A DNA stretch of 64,000 nucleotides from CAWEQO01 sp963811225 (GTDB taxonomy: Bacteria; Chloroflexota; Anaerolineae; Anaerolineales; Anaerolineaceae), in NCBI GenBank assembly GCA_963811225.1, contig CAWEQO010000013.1:62001-126000 (forward strand). Direction: 5' to 3'. Below are positions 40,714 to 49,052 of the stretch, piece by piece. The position numbers and the translations under genes are program-made. The notes beneath the pieces are model-generated. The model saw nothing but the letters and a program-made list of their open reading frames with translations, searched no databases and was not told the origin of the DNA. Position 1 is the stretch's first letter. Each line of letters begins with the position of its first letter.

Positions 40714-41694
40714 TCACTGGGCCAAGATTCGTGCCATCTCGTAGTATTCCATTGGCAGAATGCGCTGCTTGGAGATCACGTCCTCCAGCGGCACACAGCG
40801 CATATCGCGCCCCTTGAGACCGATCATCACGCCGCGTTCGCCTTCCATCAAGAACTGCACGGCCTTCGTGCCGTAGCGAGAGGCCAGCAGCCGGTCGAAG
40901 GCGGAGGGCTTGCCGCCGCGCTGGATGTGCCCGAGGATGGTCAGGCGGGTGGTGAAGCCCAAATCCATCTGATCGACCGTCTCGGTCAGCTCGGTGGCAG
41001 TGGGCCGGGCGCCCTCGGCAGCCACGATGATGCAGTGGGTTTTGCCTTTGCGATAAGCGGTGTTGACCAGGTTGACCACGTCTTCGAGTGGGGTTTGCAC
41101 CTCGGGGATGAGCACCATCTCGGCCCCGGAGATGATCCCGGCTTGCACGGCCAGATAGCCCGACTCGCGGCCCATGGTCTCGATCAGGAAGGCCCGGTTG
41201 TGCGAAGAGGCAGTGTCGCGGATCTTATCGATGGCGTCGACGATGGTATTCAGGGCAGTGTCGACCCCGATGCACATGTCAGCGCCGTAGATGTCGTTGT
41301 CGATGCTGGCCGGGATGCCCATCACGGTCATGCCGCGCCGGGCCAGCGCTTCGGCGCCGCGCAGCGAGCCGTCGCCGCCAATCACGATCAAGGCGTCCAT
41401 TCCGGCGCTGTTCATCTCCCGGATCGCCTGGATCTGGCCATCATCGGTGCAAAACTCCTTGCTGCGGGCTGTCTGGAGGATCGTTCCACCGCGTTGGAGG
41501 ATGCCGCCCACGTCGCGCAAGCCCAGCTGGCGGTAGCGACCGTGCATCAGGCCCTCATAGCCGTCCTCCACCCCCAGGACTCGCTGGTTGTAAGCCAGCC
41601 CGGTGCGCACCACAGCTCGAATGCAGGCGTTCATCCCTGGCGCATCTCCCCCCGATGTCATTACGCCAATTGTTTTGATTTTCTTCCCGTCCAT
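40714..41694 (-). CDS. pfkA: ATP-dependent 6-phosphofructokinase
   Basis: Phosphorylates fructose 6-phosphate in glycolysis; 326 residues. The ATP site has MTSGGDAPGMNACIRA and VIGGDGSLRGA (residues 106-110, GGDGS, which favours ATP rather than pyrophosphate), and the catalytic loop is PASIDNDIYGADMCIGVDTA. ETMGRESGYLAV and GHIQRGGKPSAFDR complete the family set. I place the start at 41694 (MDGKKIKTIGV). An upstream in-frame ATG at 41751 precedes the TATAAT box and would lie outside the transcript. A GAGAGG box lies about 14 bases before the start. Confidence 0.96.
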   Translation of the reverse strand: MDGKKIKTIGVMTSGGDAPGMNACIRAVVRTGLAYNQRVLGVEDGYEGLMHGRYRQLGLRDVGGILQRGGTILQTARSKEFCTDDGQIQAIREMNSAGMDALIVIGGDGSLRGAEALARRGMTVMGIPASIDNDIYGADMCIGVDTALNTIVDAIDKIRDTASSHNRAFLIETMGRESGYLAVQAGIISGAEMVLIPEVQTPLEDVVNLVNTAYRKGKTHCIIVAAEGARPTATELTETVDQMDLGFTTRLTILGHIQRGGKPSAFDRLLASRYGTKAVQFLMEGERGVMIGLKGRDMRCVPLEDVISKQRILPMEYYEMARILAQ

Positions 41695-41733
41695 TGATTT
41701 CTTATATGCCTCTCTATTGTTTCGATCGATATC

Positions 41734-41739
41734 ATTATA
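41734..41739 (-). promoter_or_regulatory. -10 box of pfkA
   Basis: TATAAT on the minus strand, 40 bases upstream of the preferred pfkA start and downstream of the dnaE terminator. No convincing -35 was found. Confidence 0.5.
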
Positions 41740-41749
41740 CATGAGACGC

Positions 41750-41783
41750 ATAAAATGGGGAGCGCACTTTCTACGTGCGCTCC
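41750..41783 (-). terminator. Intrinsic terminator of dnaE
   Basis: On the minus strand GGAGCGCAC and GTGCGCTCC form a 9-bp perfect stem with a seven-base loop, followed by CCATTTTATG. Confidence 0.8.
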
Positions 41784-41825
41784 ACCTCTTAATTCGAAAG
41801 CAACCGAATACTGAAATGCGCTGCG

Positions 41826-44800
41826 CTACTGGGCCGTGCGCACGTCAACGTTCCCCTCGCCCACCAGCTTGTGCAGCTCGCCCATCAGATCGCTGGAGAT
41901 GCCGGTAGTCTCGTTTGGAAACTCAATGACGTACGAATGGCCCTGCTCGAACAGCATCAGGGCGAAGTGATCGCGGCCGGGACACGAGCGCAGCACTCCG
42001 TAGACATGCTTCAGGCGGCGCACGTCGCGTTCTTTGTCGCCCAACGGGCGCAGCACCACGGTGATCTTCCGCGGCTCGCTGTCCTTGTTTTCGAACACGC
42101 CCATCGGTTGGGCGCCGGCAGAAGGAGTGGCGTAAGACAGCGGCACAAACTTCTTTGCAGGCGACGGCATGGAGGGAGCATAATTCTGCCCGGCTTGGGC
42201 CATGGGAGCGGTCGAATATGCCTGCACTTCAGCGGCAGGTTGTGCAGCAGGCTTCGGCTGCGGTTTGGCTTGCGGCTTTGCCTTGGGCGGCGTCTCCAGC
42301 ATTCCTGCCGGGATGATCACCGGGAGGTCCGCTCCCGGCCCTTCCGTCATATCGAACGGGGGCGGCATCAGGTGCCAATCGTCCGGCCCGTCGGGAGCAA
42401 AACCATCATAGGGGTCAAGGGGCTGCACCGGCGGCTCGGCTTGAGGTTGTGGGGTAACCGTTGGCAGCGGGGATGGCGACGGCAGCGGGACGGGATCGGA
42501 AGGCCGGACCTCACGCATGATCATCACCGGGCGCTCTTCCTCCGCTTCACCGTCCTCTTCGTCCTCCGAGCCTGCTCCCCAACTGCTGCCGAACTCATTC
42601 CCCGGATTGACGTCCGACGGATAGACGGTCAGCCGGTCTACACCATAACCGGCAAGGTCCGCTTCATCTTCCGATGGCAGGTCGGTCAGGGTCTCCAGCG
42701 CCACGTGGTCGACCAGGAGCTTAGGGTCGCTGTTCTCGTTGTCCAGCTTGCCCTGCACCACCAGCACCTGATCGATGGTCACCAGCTCGCCAAACTGCTC
42801 CCAGGCGCGTGGGAACAGGATCAGCTCGATGTTGCCCTGGATATCCTCGATGGTGGCAAAGCCCATGGCCTTGCCCGTCTTGGTCTGGTGCGGGCGCATG
42901 CGCGTCACCATGCCGGCCACGGTCACCTTGGCCTTGTTGCGCAGGTCGCCCAGCTCGCCCGAGAAATGGGTGATCTTGCGGCGCAGGATCGGCAGGTAGG
43001 GGGTCAGCGGGTGAGCGGAGACGTATAAACCAAGCAGCTCGCGCTCCCACTCCAACTGCTGGCGCGAGTCGACGTTGTACACGATCGGCAGGTCGATTTC
43101 CTCTTCGATGCCATTCTCCATGCCGAAGAAGCTCATCTGCCCGGCCTGCTCGGCCTTGAAGTAGCTGGCGCTGATCGCCGTGATCTGGTCGAGCGCCTGG
43201 AACATCGCCATACGCTCGCCGAGCGAGTTGAGCGCGCCCACCCGGATCAAACTTTCCAACGCACGCTTACCCGCCGTACGCAGGTCAACCCGGTGGGCGA
43301 AGTCGTTCAAGTCTTTGAACGGCCCGTCCTTGCGCGCCCCCAGGATCAACTCGACCGGTCCCTGGCCCACGTTTTTGACCGCGCCCATGCCGAAGCGAAT
43401 GGCCGATTTCTCGCCCTCGCGATCCTCGATTGAAAAGTCCCAGCTGCTGGTGTTCACGTCCGGCGGCAGCACATCGATGCCCATGCTGCGGCAGTCGGCC
43501 ACGTAGAAGGCCACCTTGTCGCTGTTGTTCTTTTCCGCCGAGAGCAGGGCGGTCATGTATTCAATGGTGTAGTGGGTCTTGAGGTAGGCCGTCTGCACGG
43601 CAATCACGCCGTAATCGGCGGCATGGCTCTTGTTGAAACCGTAGCGAGCAAAGTTCTCCCAGTCCTGGAAGATGGCCGCCGCCACCTCTTCGGGAATGCC
43701 GTTTTTGACCGCGCCCTCAACGAACTTCTTATTGTGCTTGGCGATCAACTCTTTCTTTTTCTTGGCAATCGCTTTGCGCAGATCGTCCGACTCAGAAGCG
43801 GTGTAGCCCGCCAGCTGAATGGCGGCGAACATGATCTGTTCCTGATAGATCGGGATGCCGTACGTCTCGGCGAAGATCGGTTCCATCTTCGGATGGCGGT
43901 AGGTGACCTCTTCTTCGCCGTGCATGCGCTTGATGTAGGAGGGGATGAAATCCAGAGGCCCGGGACGATAAAGCGCCACCATAGCGATAATGTTCGCCAG
44001 GTTGTGCGGGCGCATCTGCACCAGGAAGCGGGTCATACCCGAGCCTTCCAGCTGGAAGACGCCTGCCGTATGGCCCTGGCCCAGGAACTGGTAGGTTTCG
44101 GGGTCTTCGATCGGGATGTTGTTCAGGTCGAAGTGGATGCCATGCCGCTCTTCGATCAACTTGCAGGCCCTGTTCATAATGGTCAGGGTAATCAGGCCCA
44201 GGAAGTCGACCTTGAGCAGGCCAAGCGCATCCACCACCGACATCTCGCACTGCGTGACGGTCTTGACCGGGCTGTCCTCCGATCCGCTGGTCGGCCGGTG
44301 CAAGGGAATGTACTCCACCATGGGGCGATCTGTGATCACCACGCCGGCGGCGTGAGTCCCAACGTTGCGCACGACGCCTTCCATGTTCGAAGCGGTATCG
44401 ATCAGCTCGCGCAGGTAGTCGGTCTCGTCGTGCAAGGCCTTCAGCTCCGACGACTGCTCGAGCGCTTCGACGATGGAGATCCCCAGCACTTGCGGGATCG
44501 ACTTGGCCACCCGATCAACCTCAGACAGGGGGATATCCATCACACGGCCCACGTCACGGATGGCGGCCTTGGCGCCCATCGTGCCGAAGGTGATGATTTG
44601 AGCCACTTTGTCGTCGCCGTACTTGTGGGCGCAGTATTCCATCAGGCTGGCACGCTTATCATCCTGGAAGTCCAGGTCGATATCCGGCATGGAAACACGC
44701 CCGGGGTTGAGGAAGCGCTCGAAGATCAGGCCGTGCTCGAGCGGCTCCACCAGGGTGATATCCAGGGTGTAGGCCACAACCGAACCGGCTGCCGAACCGC

Positions 44801-45872
44801 GGGCGTTGTACCAGATGCCTTCCTGGCGCGAGTGGCGGCACAAGTCCCACACGATCAAGAAGTAGGCGTCGAAGCCCATCTCATGGATGATTCTCAGCTC
44901 ATACTCCAGGCGCTCCTTCACCTCCGGATCGCGGGCACGCGCGCCGTAGCGGCGCTGCATACCCTCTTCGCACAGCTTTCGCAAGTACGATTGGGTGGTG
45001 TAGCCTTCCGGCACCGTAAACTCCGGCAGGTGGTAGCCCTTGGTGTTCAAGTCTACGTTGCAGCGCTCGGCCACCATCAGCGTGTTGCTGAGCGCCTCAG
45101 GCACCTCGCTGAACAGGGTCGACATCTCCTCCGGGGAGCGCAGGTAATAGGAGTGCTCGGTCATGCGGAAGCGATTGGGATCCGAGAGCAGCGCCCCGGT
45201 CTGGATCGCAAGCAGGATATCCTGGAAGCGATAGTCTTCTGCGTCCACGTAGTGAACGTCGTTGGTGGCAACGTAGCGGGCCTGATAGCGTGGTCCCATC
45301 TCCATCAGCGCCTGGTTGACCGTCTTCAGTTCAGGGATGTCGTGCTGCTGCAGCTCCAAGAAGAAGTTGTCCTTACCGAACACATCGTAATACCAGTCGA
45401 TCTTCTTCTTGGCCGATTCCAGGTCGCCGGCGCGCAGCGCTCGCGGGATCTCGGCGGCTAAACAGCCGCTGGTCGCGATCAGGCCTTCGGCATGCGCCGC
45501 CAGGAAATCGTGATCGGTGCGCGGGTTGTAGTAGAAGCCGTTCAGCTGAGCGGCGCTGGCGATCTTCAGCAGGTTCTGGTAGCCGGTCTGGTTCTCGGCC
45601 AGCAGGAGCAAATGCGACGACTGCTTGTCCAGGCGCGAATCCCGGTCTTCCATGCCGCGCGCTGCCATGTAAGCCTCTAAACCGATCAGCGGCTTGACCC
45701 CTGCAGCCCGGGCCGCGTTGAAAAACTCGACCACGCCGAACATCGTGCCGTGGTCGGTGATCGCCACGGCGGGCATGTTCATCTCTTTGGCGCGTTTTAC
45801 CAGCTTCTTGATCTTGCTGAAACCGTCGAGCAGCGAATATTCCGTATGCACGTGCAAGTGGACAAAAGACAT
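41826..45872 (-). CDS. dnaE: DNA polymerase III alpha subunit
   Basis: The replicative polymerase, about 1348 residues. It begins with the PHP domain (SFVHLHVHTEYSLLDGFSKI, ITDHGTMFG). The polymerase core includes PDIDLDFQDDKR with the catalytic Asp residues, then fingers, a helix-hairpin-helix region and an OB-fold (KVTVAGMVTRMRPHQTKTGK). A Pro/Ala-rich, acidic linker of about 180 residues then leads to a compact C-terminal domain (KITVVLRPLGDKERDVRRLK). The start is placed at 45872: an in-frame ATG at 45926 overlaps the TATAAT box itself and cannot be transcribed from it, while a GAGG lies 11 bases before 45872. Confidence 0.96.
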   Translation of the reverse strand: MSFVHLHVHTEYSLLDGFSKIKKLVKRAKEMNMPAVAITDHGTMFGVVEFFNAARAAGVKPLIGLEAYMAARGMEDRDSRLDKQSSHLLLLAENQTGYQNLLKIASAAQLNGFYYNPRTDHDFLAAHAEGLIATSGCLAAEIPRALRAGDLESAKKKIDWYYDVFGKDNFFLELQQHDIPELKTVNQALMEMGPRYQARYVATNDVHYVDAEDYRFQDILLAIQTGALLSDPNRFRMTEHSYYLRSPEEMSTLFSEVPEALSNTLMVAERCNVDLNTKGYHLPEFTVPEGYTTQSYLRKLCEEGMQRRYGARARDPEVKERLEYELRIIHEMGFDAYFLIVWDLCRHSRQEGIWYNARGSAAGSVVAYTLDITLVEPLEHGLIFERFLNPGRVSMPDIDLDFQDDKRASLMEYCAHKYGDDKVAQIITFGTMGAKAAIRDVGRVMDIPLSEVDRVAKSIPQVLGISIVEALEQSSELKALHDETDYLRELIDTASNMEGVVRNVGTHAAGVVITDRPMVEYIPLHRPTSGSEDSPVKTVTQCEMSVVDALGLLKVDFLGLITLTIMNRACKLIEERHGIHFDLNNIPIEDPETYQFLGQGHTAGVFQLEGSGMTRFLVQMRPHNLANIIAMVALYRPGPLDFIPSYIKRMHGEEEVTYRHPKMEPIFAETYGIPIYQEQIMFAAIQLAGYTASESDDLRKAIAKKKKELIAKHNKKFVEGAVKNGIPEEVAAAIFQDWENFARYGFNKSHAADYGVIAVQTAYLKTHYTIEYMTALLSAEKNNSDKVAFYVADCRSMGIDVLPPDVNTSSWDFSIEDREGEKSAIRFGMGAVKNVGQGPVELILGARKDGPFKDLNDFAHRVDLRTAGKRALESLIRVGALNSLGERMAMFQALDQITAISASYFKAEQAGQMSFFGMENGIEEEIDLPIVYNVDSRQQLEWERELLGLYVSAHPLTPYLPILRRKITHFSGELGDLRNKAKVTVAGMVTRMRPHQTKTGKAMGFATIEDIQGNIELILFPRAWEQFGELVTIDQVLVVQGKLDNENSDPKLLVDHVALETLTDLPSEDEADLAGYGVDRLTVYPSDVNPGNEFGSSWGAGSEDEEDGEAEEERPVMIMREVRPSDPVPLPSPSPLPTVTPQPQAEPPVQPLDPYDGFAPDGPDDWHLMPPPFDMTEGPGADLPVIIPAGMLETPPKAKPQAKPQPKPAAQPAAEVQAYSTAPMAQAGQNYAPSMPSPAKKFVPLSYATPSAGAQPMGVFENKDSEPRKITVVLRPLGDKERDVRRLKHVYGVLRSCPGRDHFALMLFEQGHSYVIEFPNETTGISSDLMGELHKLVGEGNVDVRTAQ

Positions 45873-45924
45873 ATACCCCATATCCTCGTTGTTAGCTTCA
45901 AACTCTACCGGCAATCCATGATTC

Positions 45925-45933
45925 ATTATAGCA
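45925..45933 (-). promoter_or_regulatory. Extended -10 promoter of dnaE
   Basis: Minus strand TGCTATAAT (extended -10). Transcription would start near 45918, about 46 bases upstream of the preferred dnaE start. Confidence 0.65.
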
Positions 45934-46131
45934 TCTGGAAGATTCAGATGAAAATTTTTTAAGTCTCGAGCAGCAGATTTTAAGATGTCTAATAGAAGGA
46001 GCGTTCTAACAGGCGATCACCGTCTTGCTATTCAACGGGTTTCCGCAGCATTGTCTGTCCTCAGGCGCATGAAGCCCCGCTACCCTGGCCAGGACGCTGC
46101 ACATTCCATTGCACAGAGGGGGGAGAAAAGC

Positions 46132-46938
46132 TCATGCCCTTCCCGCTCTTACCATCAGACCCCAGCCGCGCATGAACAGTGGAATTTGCACGATGATGAA
46201 CCACACCAGGAAAAAGGTGCCGGCTCCGGCGGCAATGTTCATATACAGCGGGAGCCGCAGGCGCGCCCGGTTTAGCGCCGCGTGGGCGTCGGCGATGATG
46301 GTCTGATAGTCGCTCACTACCTCCTCAGCCCGGTTCAGGCTGGTTTGGATGTCGGCAATCGTGACCGACAATTCTTGCACGTCCTGATTGAGCGTGTCGA
46401 AGTTGCGAGAGGTCTGCTTCAAGGCGTCCTGCACCTCCGCCGTCGAGGCCGGCAGCCCCACCATGCTTTTCTGCACCTGAATGATGCTGTCTTCCAAGGG
46501 GATATCCCGGCGGTAATTAACACCGGGCAAGTAGGAAAGGGCGTTCAAGAGCTGGTCGATCAGGTGGGCGCTGTTGCGCACCGAGACCAATGCGTCTTGG
46601 GTCTGGAGCAGCGAGGTGGTCAGATCTACACCGATCAAAGTCGCCATCGAACCGGCCATGTCCGAGGTGGCCTCCAGCGAGCCGGCTACATCCTCCATGG
46701 AGGATGAGATCAGGGCGATGTTCTGATCCACCTGCATGAGGGAATCGTTCGCTACCAGCAGCATTTCGCTGGTGGCATCCAGCGTACGCCCGAACAGGTC
46801 GATGGAGTTGGTGGCGCTTTGGATGGCCCCCGGAACGGTGTACCAGGTGAAAATCAAACCGGAAATCCCGCCAATTAAACCTAAGATAGAAACGATCACC
46901 AGTACAATCCCTATCAGGCGCAGTAAAAAAACCTTCAT
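46132..46938 (-). CDS. Membrane protein with extracytoplasmic coiled coil
   Basis: 268 residues. One helix at the N-terminus (LLRLIGIVLVIVSILGLIGG) and one near the C-terminus (FFLVWFIIVQIPLFM) enclose a long region of about 190 residues with heptad patterns (LDATSEMLLVANDSLMQVDQ, VQELSVTIADIQTSLNRAEE), so the middle is probably a coiled coil outside the cytoplasm. The start at 46938 is supported by a GAGGAGAGGGAG box. No known domain. It is separated from dnaE by about 200 bases without a gene. The general shape recalls methyl-accepting or scaffold proteins, but no signalling domain is present. Confidence 0.7.
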   Translation of the reverse strand: MKVFLLRLIGIVLVIVSILGLIGGISGLIFTWYTVPGAIQSATNSIDLFGRTLDATSEMLLVANDSLMQVDQNIALISSSMEDVAGSLEATSDMAGSMATLIGVDLTTSLLQTQDALVSVRNSAHLIDQLLNALSYLPGVNYRRDIPLEDSIIQVQKSMVGLPASTAEVQDALKQTSRNFDTLNQDVQELSVTIADIQTSLNRAEEVVSDYQTIIADAHAALNRARLRLPLYMNIAAGAGTFFLVWFIIVQIPLFMRGWGLMVRAGRA

Positions 46939-47087
46939 GCAGCTCCCTCTCCTCATTATTTGTCGATCCATTCTTATTGTAGCAGAACAGGAGCGCTTCT
47001 TCTTACGATCCTTCTACCCCCTACCCTGCTCACACCTCAAACGCTAAACGGGATATACTAGTTGAAAACTTGCACAGGACAAATTCC

Positions 47088-48125
47088 ATGAAACCTTTCG
47101 ATTTCCATCGCTATGACCGACAGACGCTGCGAGAGCGCCTTGGCAGCATGGACCAATTGGCCGGAATGCGCCTGGTCGAGGCCAACGACGGCCCGGCTCG
47201 CGGCAGCCGCATGCTGGAGGTGTGGACCGGCAGCGGACTGTCTTTCACCATCCTGCCCGACCGGGCGATGGACATTTCGGCCGCACAGTTCCGGGGCGTA
47301 CCGCTGGCCTGGGCCTCACCCAACGGCGACACCCATGCGCACTTCCACGAACCACACGGCATGGGCTGGCTGCGCACCTTCCAGGGCGGCCTGCTGGCCA
47401 CCTGCGGCCTGGATCAGTTCGGTCCACCCAATCAAGATGAGGGCGAAGACTTCGGGCTGCATGGGCGGGTCGGGACCATCCCGGCACGCCAGGTCAACTA
47501 TCGAACCGGCTGGCAGGCAGAGGAATACCGGCTGACGGCCTCCGGCGAGGTGCGCCAGGCCCGTTTGTTCGGCGAGAACCTGACGCTGCGGCGCACGATC
47601 TCAACGCAAATGGGCTCGAACGCCATCCGCATCGCCGATGAAGTCACGAACGAGGGCTTCGAGCGCCGGCCGCACATGATCCTGTACCACTTCAACCTGG
47701 GCTTCCCGCTGCTCAGTGAGCGGGCCGAGCTGCACATCGAAGCCGATCAAACCCTGCCGCGTGACGCGGATGCCGAGTCGGGGCTCCAGGACTGGATGCG
47801 CTTCCAGTCGCCGACCCCCGGTTTCCGGGAGCAGGTCTTCAAGCACATCCCCAAGCCGGACGCGGACGGGATGGCCACGGTCGAGCTGCGCAACCCCGAG
47901 ATCGGGTTAGGGCTGCGCTGGCGATTCCCGCTGAAGGCCCTCCCCAACCTGTATCAGTGGAAGATGATGGGCCAGGGCGCTTACGTCCTGGGCATCGAGC
48001 CGTCCAACACCAGCACGCTCGGCGGCCGGGCCAACGCTCGAGAAACCGGGCAGCTGCCCTATCTCGAACCCGGCGAGAGCCGAAGCTATACCATTGACCT
48101 CGAAGTCGTTGAATTGGAGAGTTAA
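47088..48125 (+). CDS. Aldose 1-epimerase-like protein (DUF4432 type)
   Basis: A 345-residue beta-sandwich protein. LSFTILPDRAMDISAAQFRG and WLRTFQGGLLATCGLDQFG near the start, LHGRVGTIPA, and the LYHFNLGFPLLSE segment are typical of DUF4432, a relative of galactose mutarotases. Such proteins are usually encoded with sugar kinases and aldolases. The start at 47088 is close to the family start. The class II aldolase gene begins three bases after its stop. It probably prepares or senses the sugar anomer for the kinase encoded downstream; no activity has been shown for this family to my knowledge. Confidence 0.82.
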   Translation: MKPFDFHRYDRQTLRERLGSMDQLAGMRLVEANDGPARGSRMLEVWTGSGLSFTILPDRAMDISAAQFRGVPLAWASPNGDTHAHFHEPHGMGWLRTFQGGLLATCGLDQFGPPNQDEGEDFGLHGRVGTIPARQVNYRTGWQAEEYRLTASGEVRQARLFGENLTLRRTISTQMGSNAIRIADEVTNEGFERRPHMILYHFNLGFPLLSERAELHIEADQTLPRDADAESGLQDWMRFQSPTPGFREQVFKHIPKPDADGMATVELRNPEIGLGLRWRFPLKALPNLYQWKMMGQGAYVLGIEPSNTSTLGGRANARETGQLPYLEPGESRSYTIDLEVVELES

Positions 48126-48128
48126 CCG

Positions 48129-49043
48129 ATGCATACTGTTGCAGAAATCGTTAAAACTGCCGCCCGGCGCGGCATCGTGGTACCCGCCTTCAATGTCCCT
48201 TATTTGCCGATGATGGAGCCGGTGATACAGGCCGTGGTCGACGCCGGCTCGTTCGCCCTGATCGAGTCTGCCAGATTGGAATGGTACAAGTTCGAGGCGC
48301 GCGGCCCGGCCGAGGTGGCTGAGGCCTTCGCCCGCTGTGCCAGTCCACACCACGTGCGCCTGCATCTGGACCACGTGCCAGTGATCGACGAAGACGACTG
48401 CCGGGTCGACTTCATGCCGGTGTTCGAGCAGGCCCTGTCACTGGGCTACGAGTTGGTGATGATTGACGGTTCGCGGCTGCCACTGGATGAGAACATCCAA
48501 GCGACGCGCCAGGTGGTCGAAGCTGCCGGCGCTTATGGCGTGCCTGTGGAGGCTGAGTTGGGTGCGGTCTTGGGTCACGAGACCGGGCCGCTGCCGCCTT
48601 ACGAGGACATGTTCGCCTCGGGCAAGGGCTTCACCGACCCTGACGAGGCCCGCCGCTTCGTGCAGGAGAGCGGCTGCAGCTGGCTGTCGGTGGCGGTGGG
48701 AAACATCCACGGCGCAATCGCCGCCGGGCGCAAGGACGAGAAGAAAGTGGCTGCTCGGCTCGACCTGGAGCACCTGTCCAAGCTGGCGGAAATGACCGGC
48801 GTACCGCTGGTGCTGCATGGCGGGTCGGGCGTGCAAAAGGAATACGTTCTGAAAGGCGTCAAGCGTGGCATCGCCAAGATCAACGTCGGCACCGAGATCC
48901 GCCAACCCTACGAGGTAACGCTAAAAGAGACCGGCAGCCTGGAGCAAGCCAGGCAGGCGGTCTACGAGCGCACCACCTGGGTGCTGCGGGATTATTTGGG
49001 CATCGGTGGGTCGGCAGAGGTTTTAACCGGAGAGAGAGAATAA
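48129..49043 (+). CDS. Class II (zinc) ketose-bisphosphate aldolase
   Basis: A 304-residue TIM-barrel enzyme splitting a ketose bisphosphate or ketose phosphate into two trioses. Zinc-site elements are visible: VRLHLDHV, the Glu-containing PVEAELGAVLGHETG, VAVGNIHGAI and LVLHGGSGV. The SxxLPxxEN loop reads SRLPLDENI, an Arg where many homologues have His. VNVGTE-like KINVGTEIRQPYE binds the phosphate. It lies between an epimerase-like gene and an FGGY kinase, so the substrate is likely the phosphorylated product of that kinase, such as a tagatose-, fructose- or fuculose-type compound. Confidence 0.9.
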   Translation: MHTVAEIVKTAARRGIVVPAFNVPYLPMMEPVIQAVVDAGSFALIESARLEWYKFEARGPAEVAEAFARCASPHHVRLHLDHVPVIDEDDCRVDFMPVFEQALSLGYELVMIDGSRLPLDENIQATRQVVEAAGAYGVPVEAELGAVLGHETGPLPPYEDMFASGKGFTDPDEARRFVQESGCSWLSVAVGNIHGAIAAGRKDEKKVAARLDLEHLSKLAEMTGVPLVLHGGSGVQKEYVLKGVKRGIAKINVGTEIRQPYEVTLKETGSLEQARQAVYERTTWVLRDYLGIGGSAEVLTGERE

Positions 49044-49052
49044 GGAGAACCA

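Noticed and set aside
43572..45461. A 629-codon open frame antisense to dnaE
   Set aside because: A mirror of a GC-rich coding strand; composition rich in His, Val and Gly with no domain, no ribosome-binding site, and dnaE is certain.
45985..46275. A 96-codon open frame between dnaE and the coiled-coil protein gene
   Set aside because: Mostly overlaps the well-supported minus-strand membrane protein and lacks a ribosome-binding site or recognisable features.
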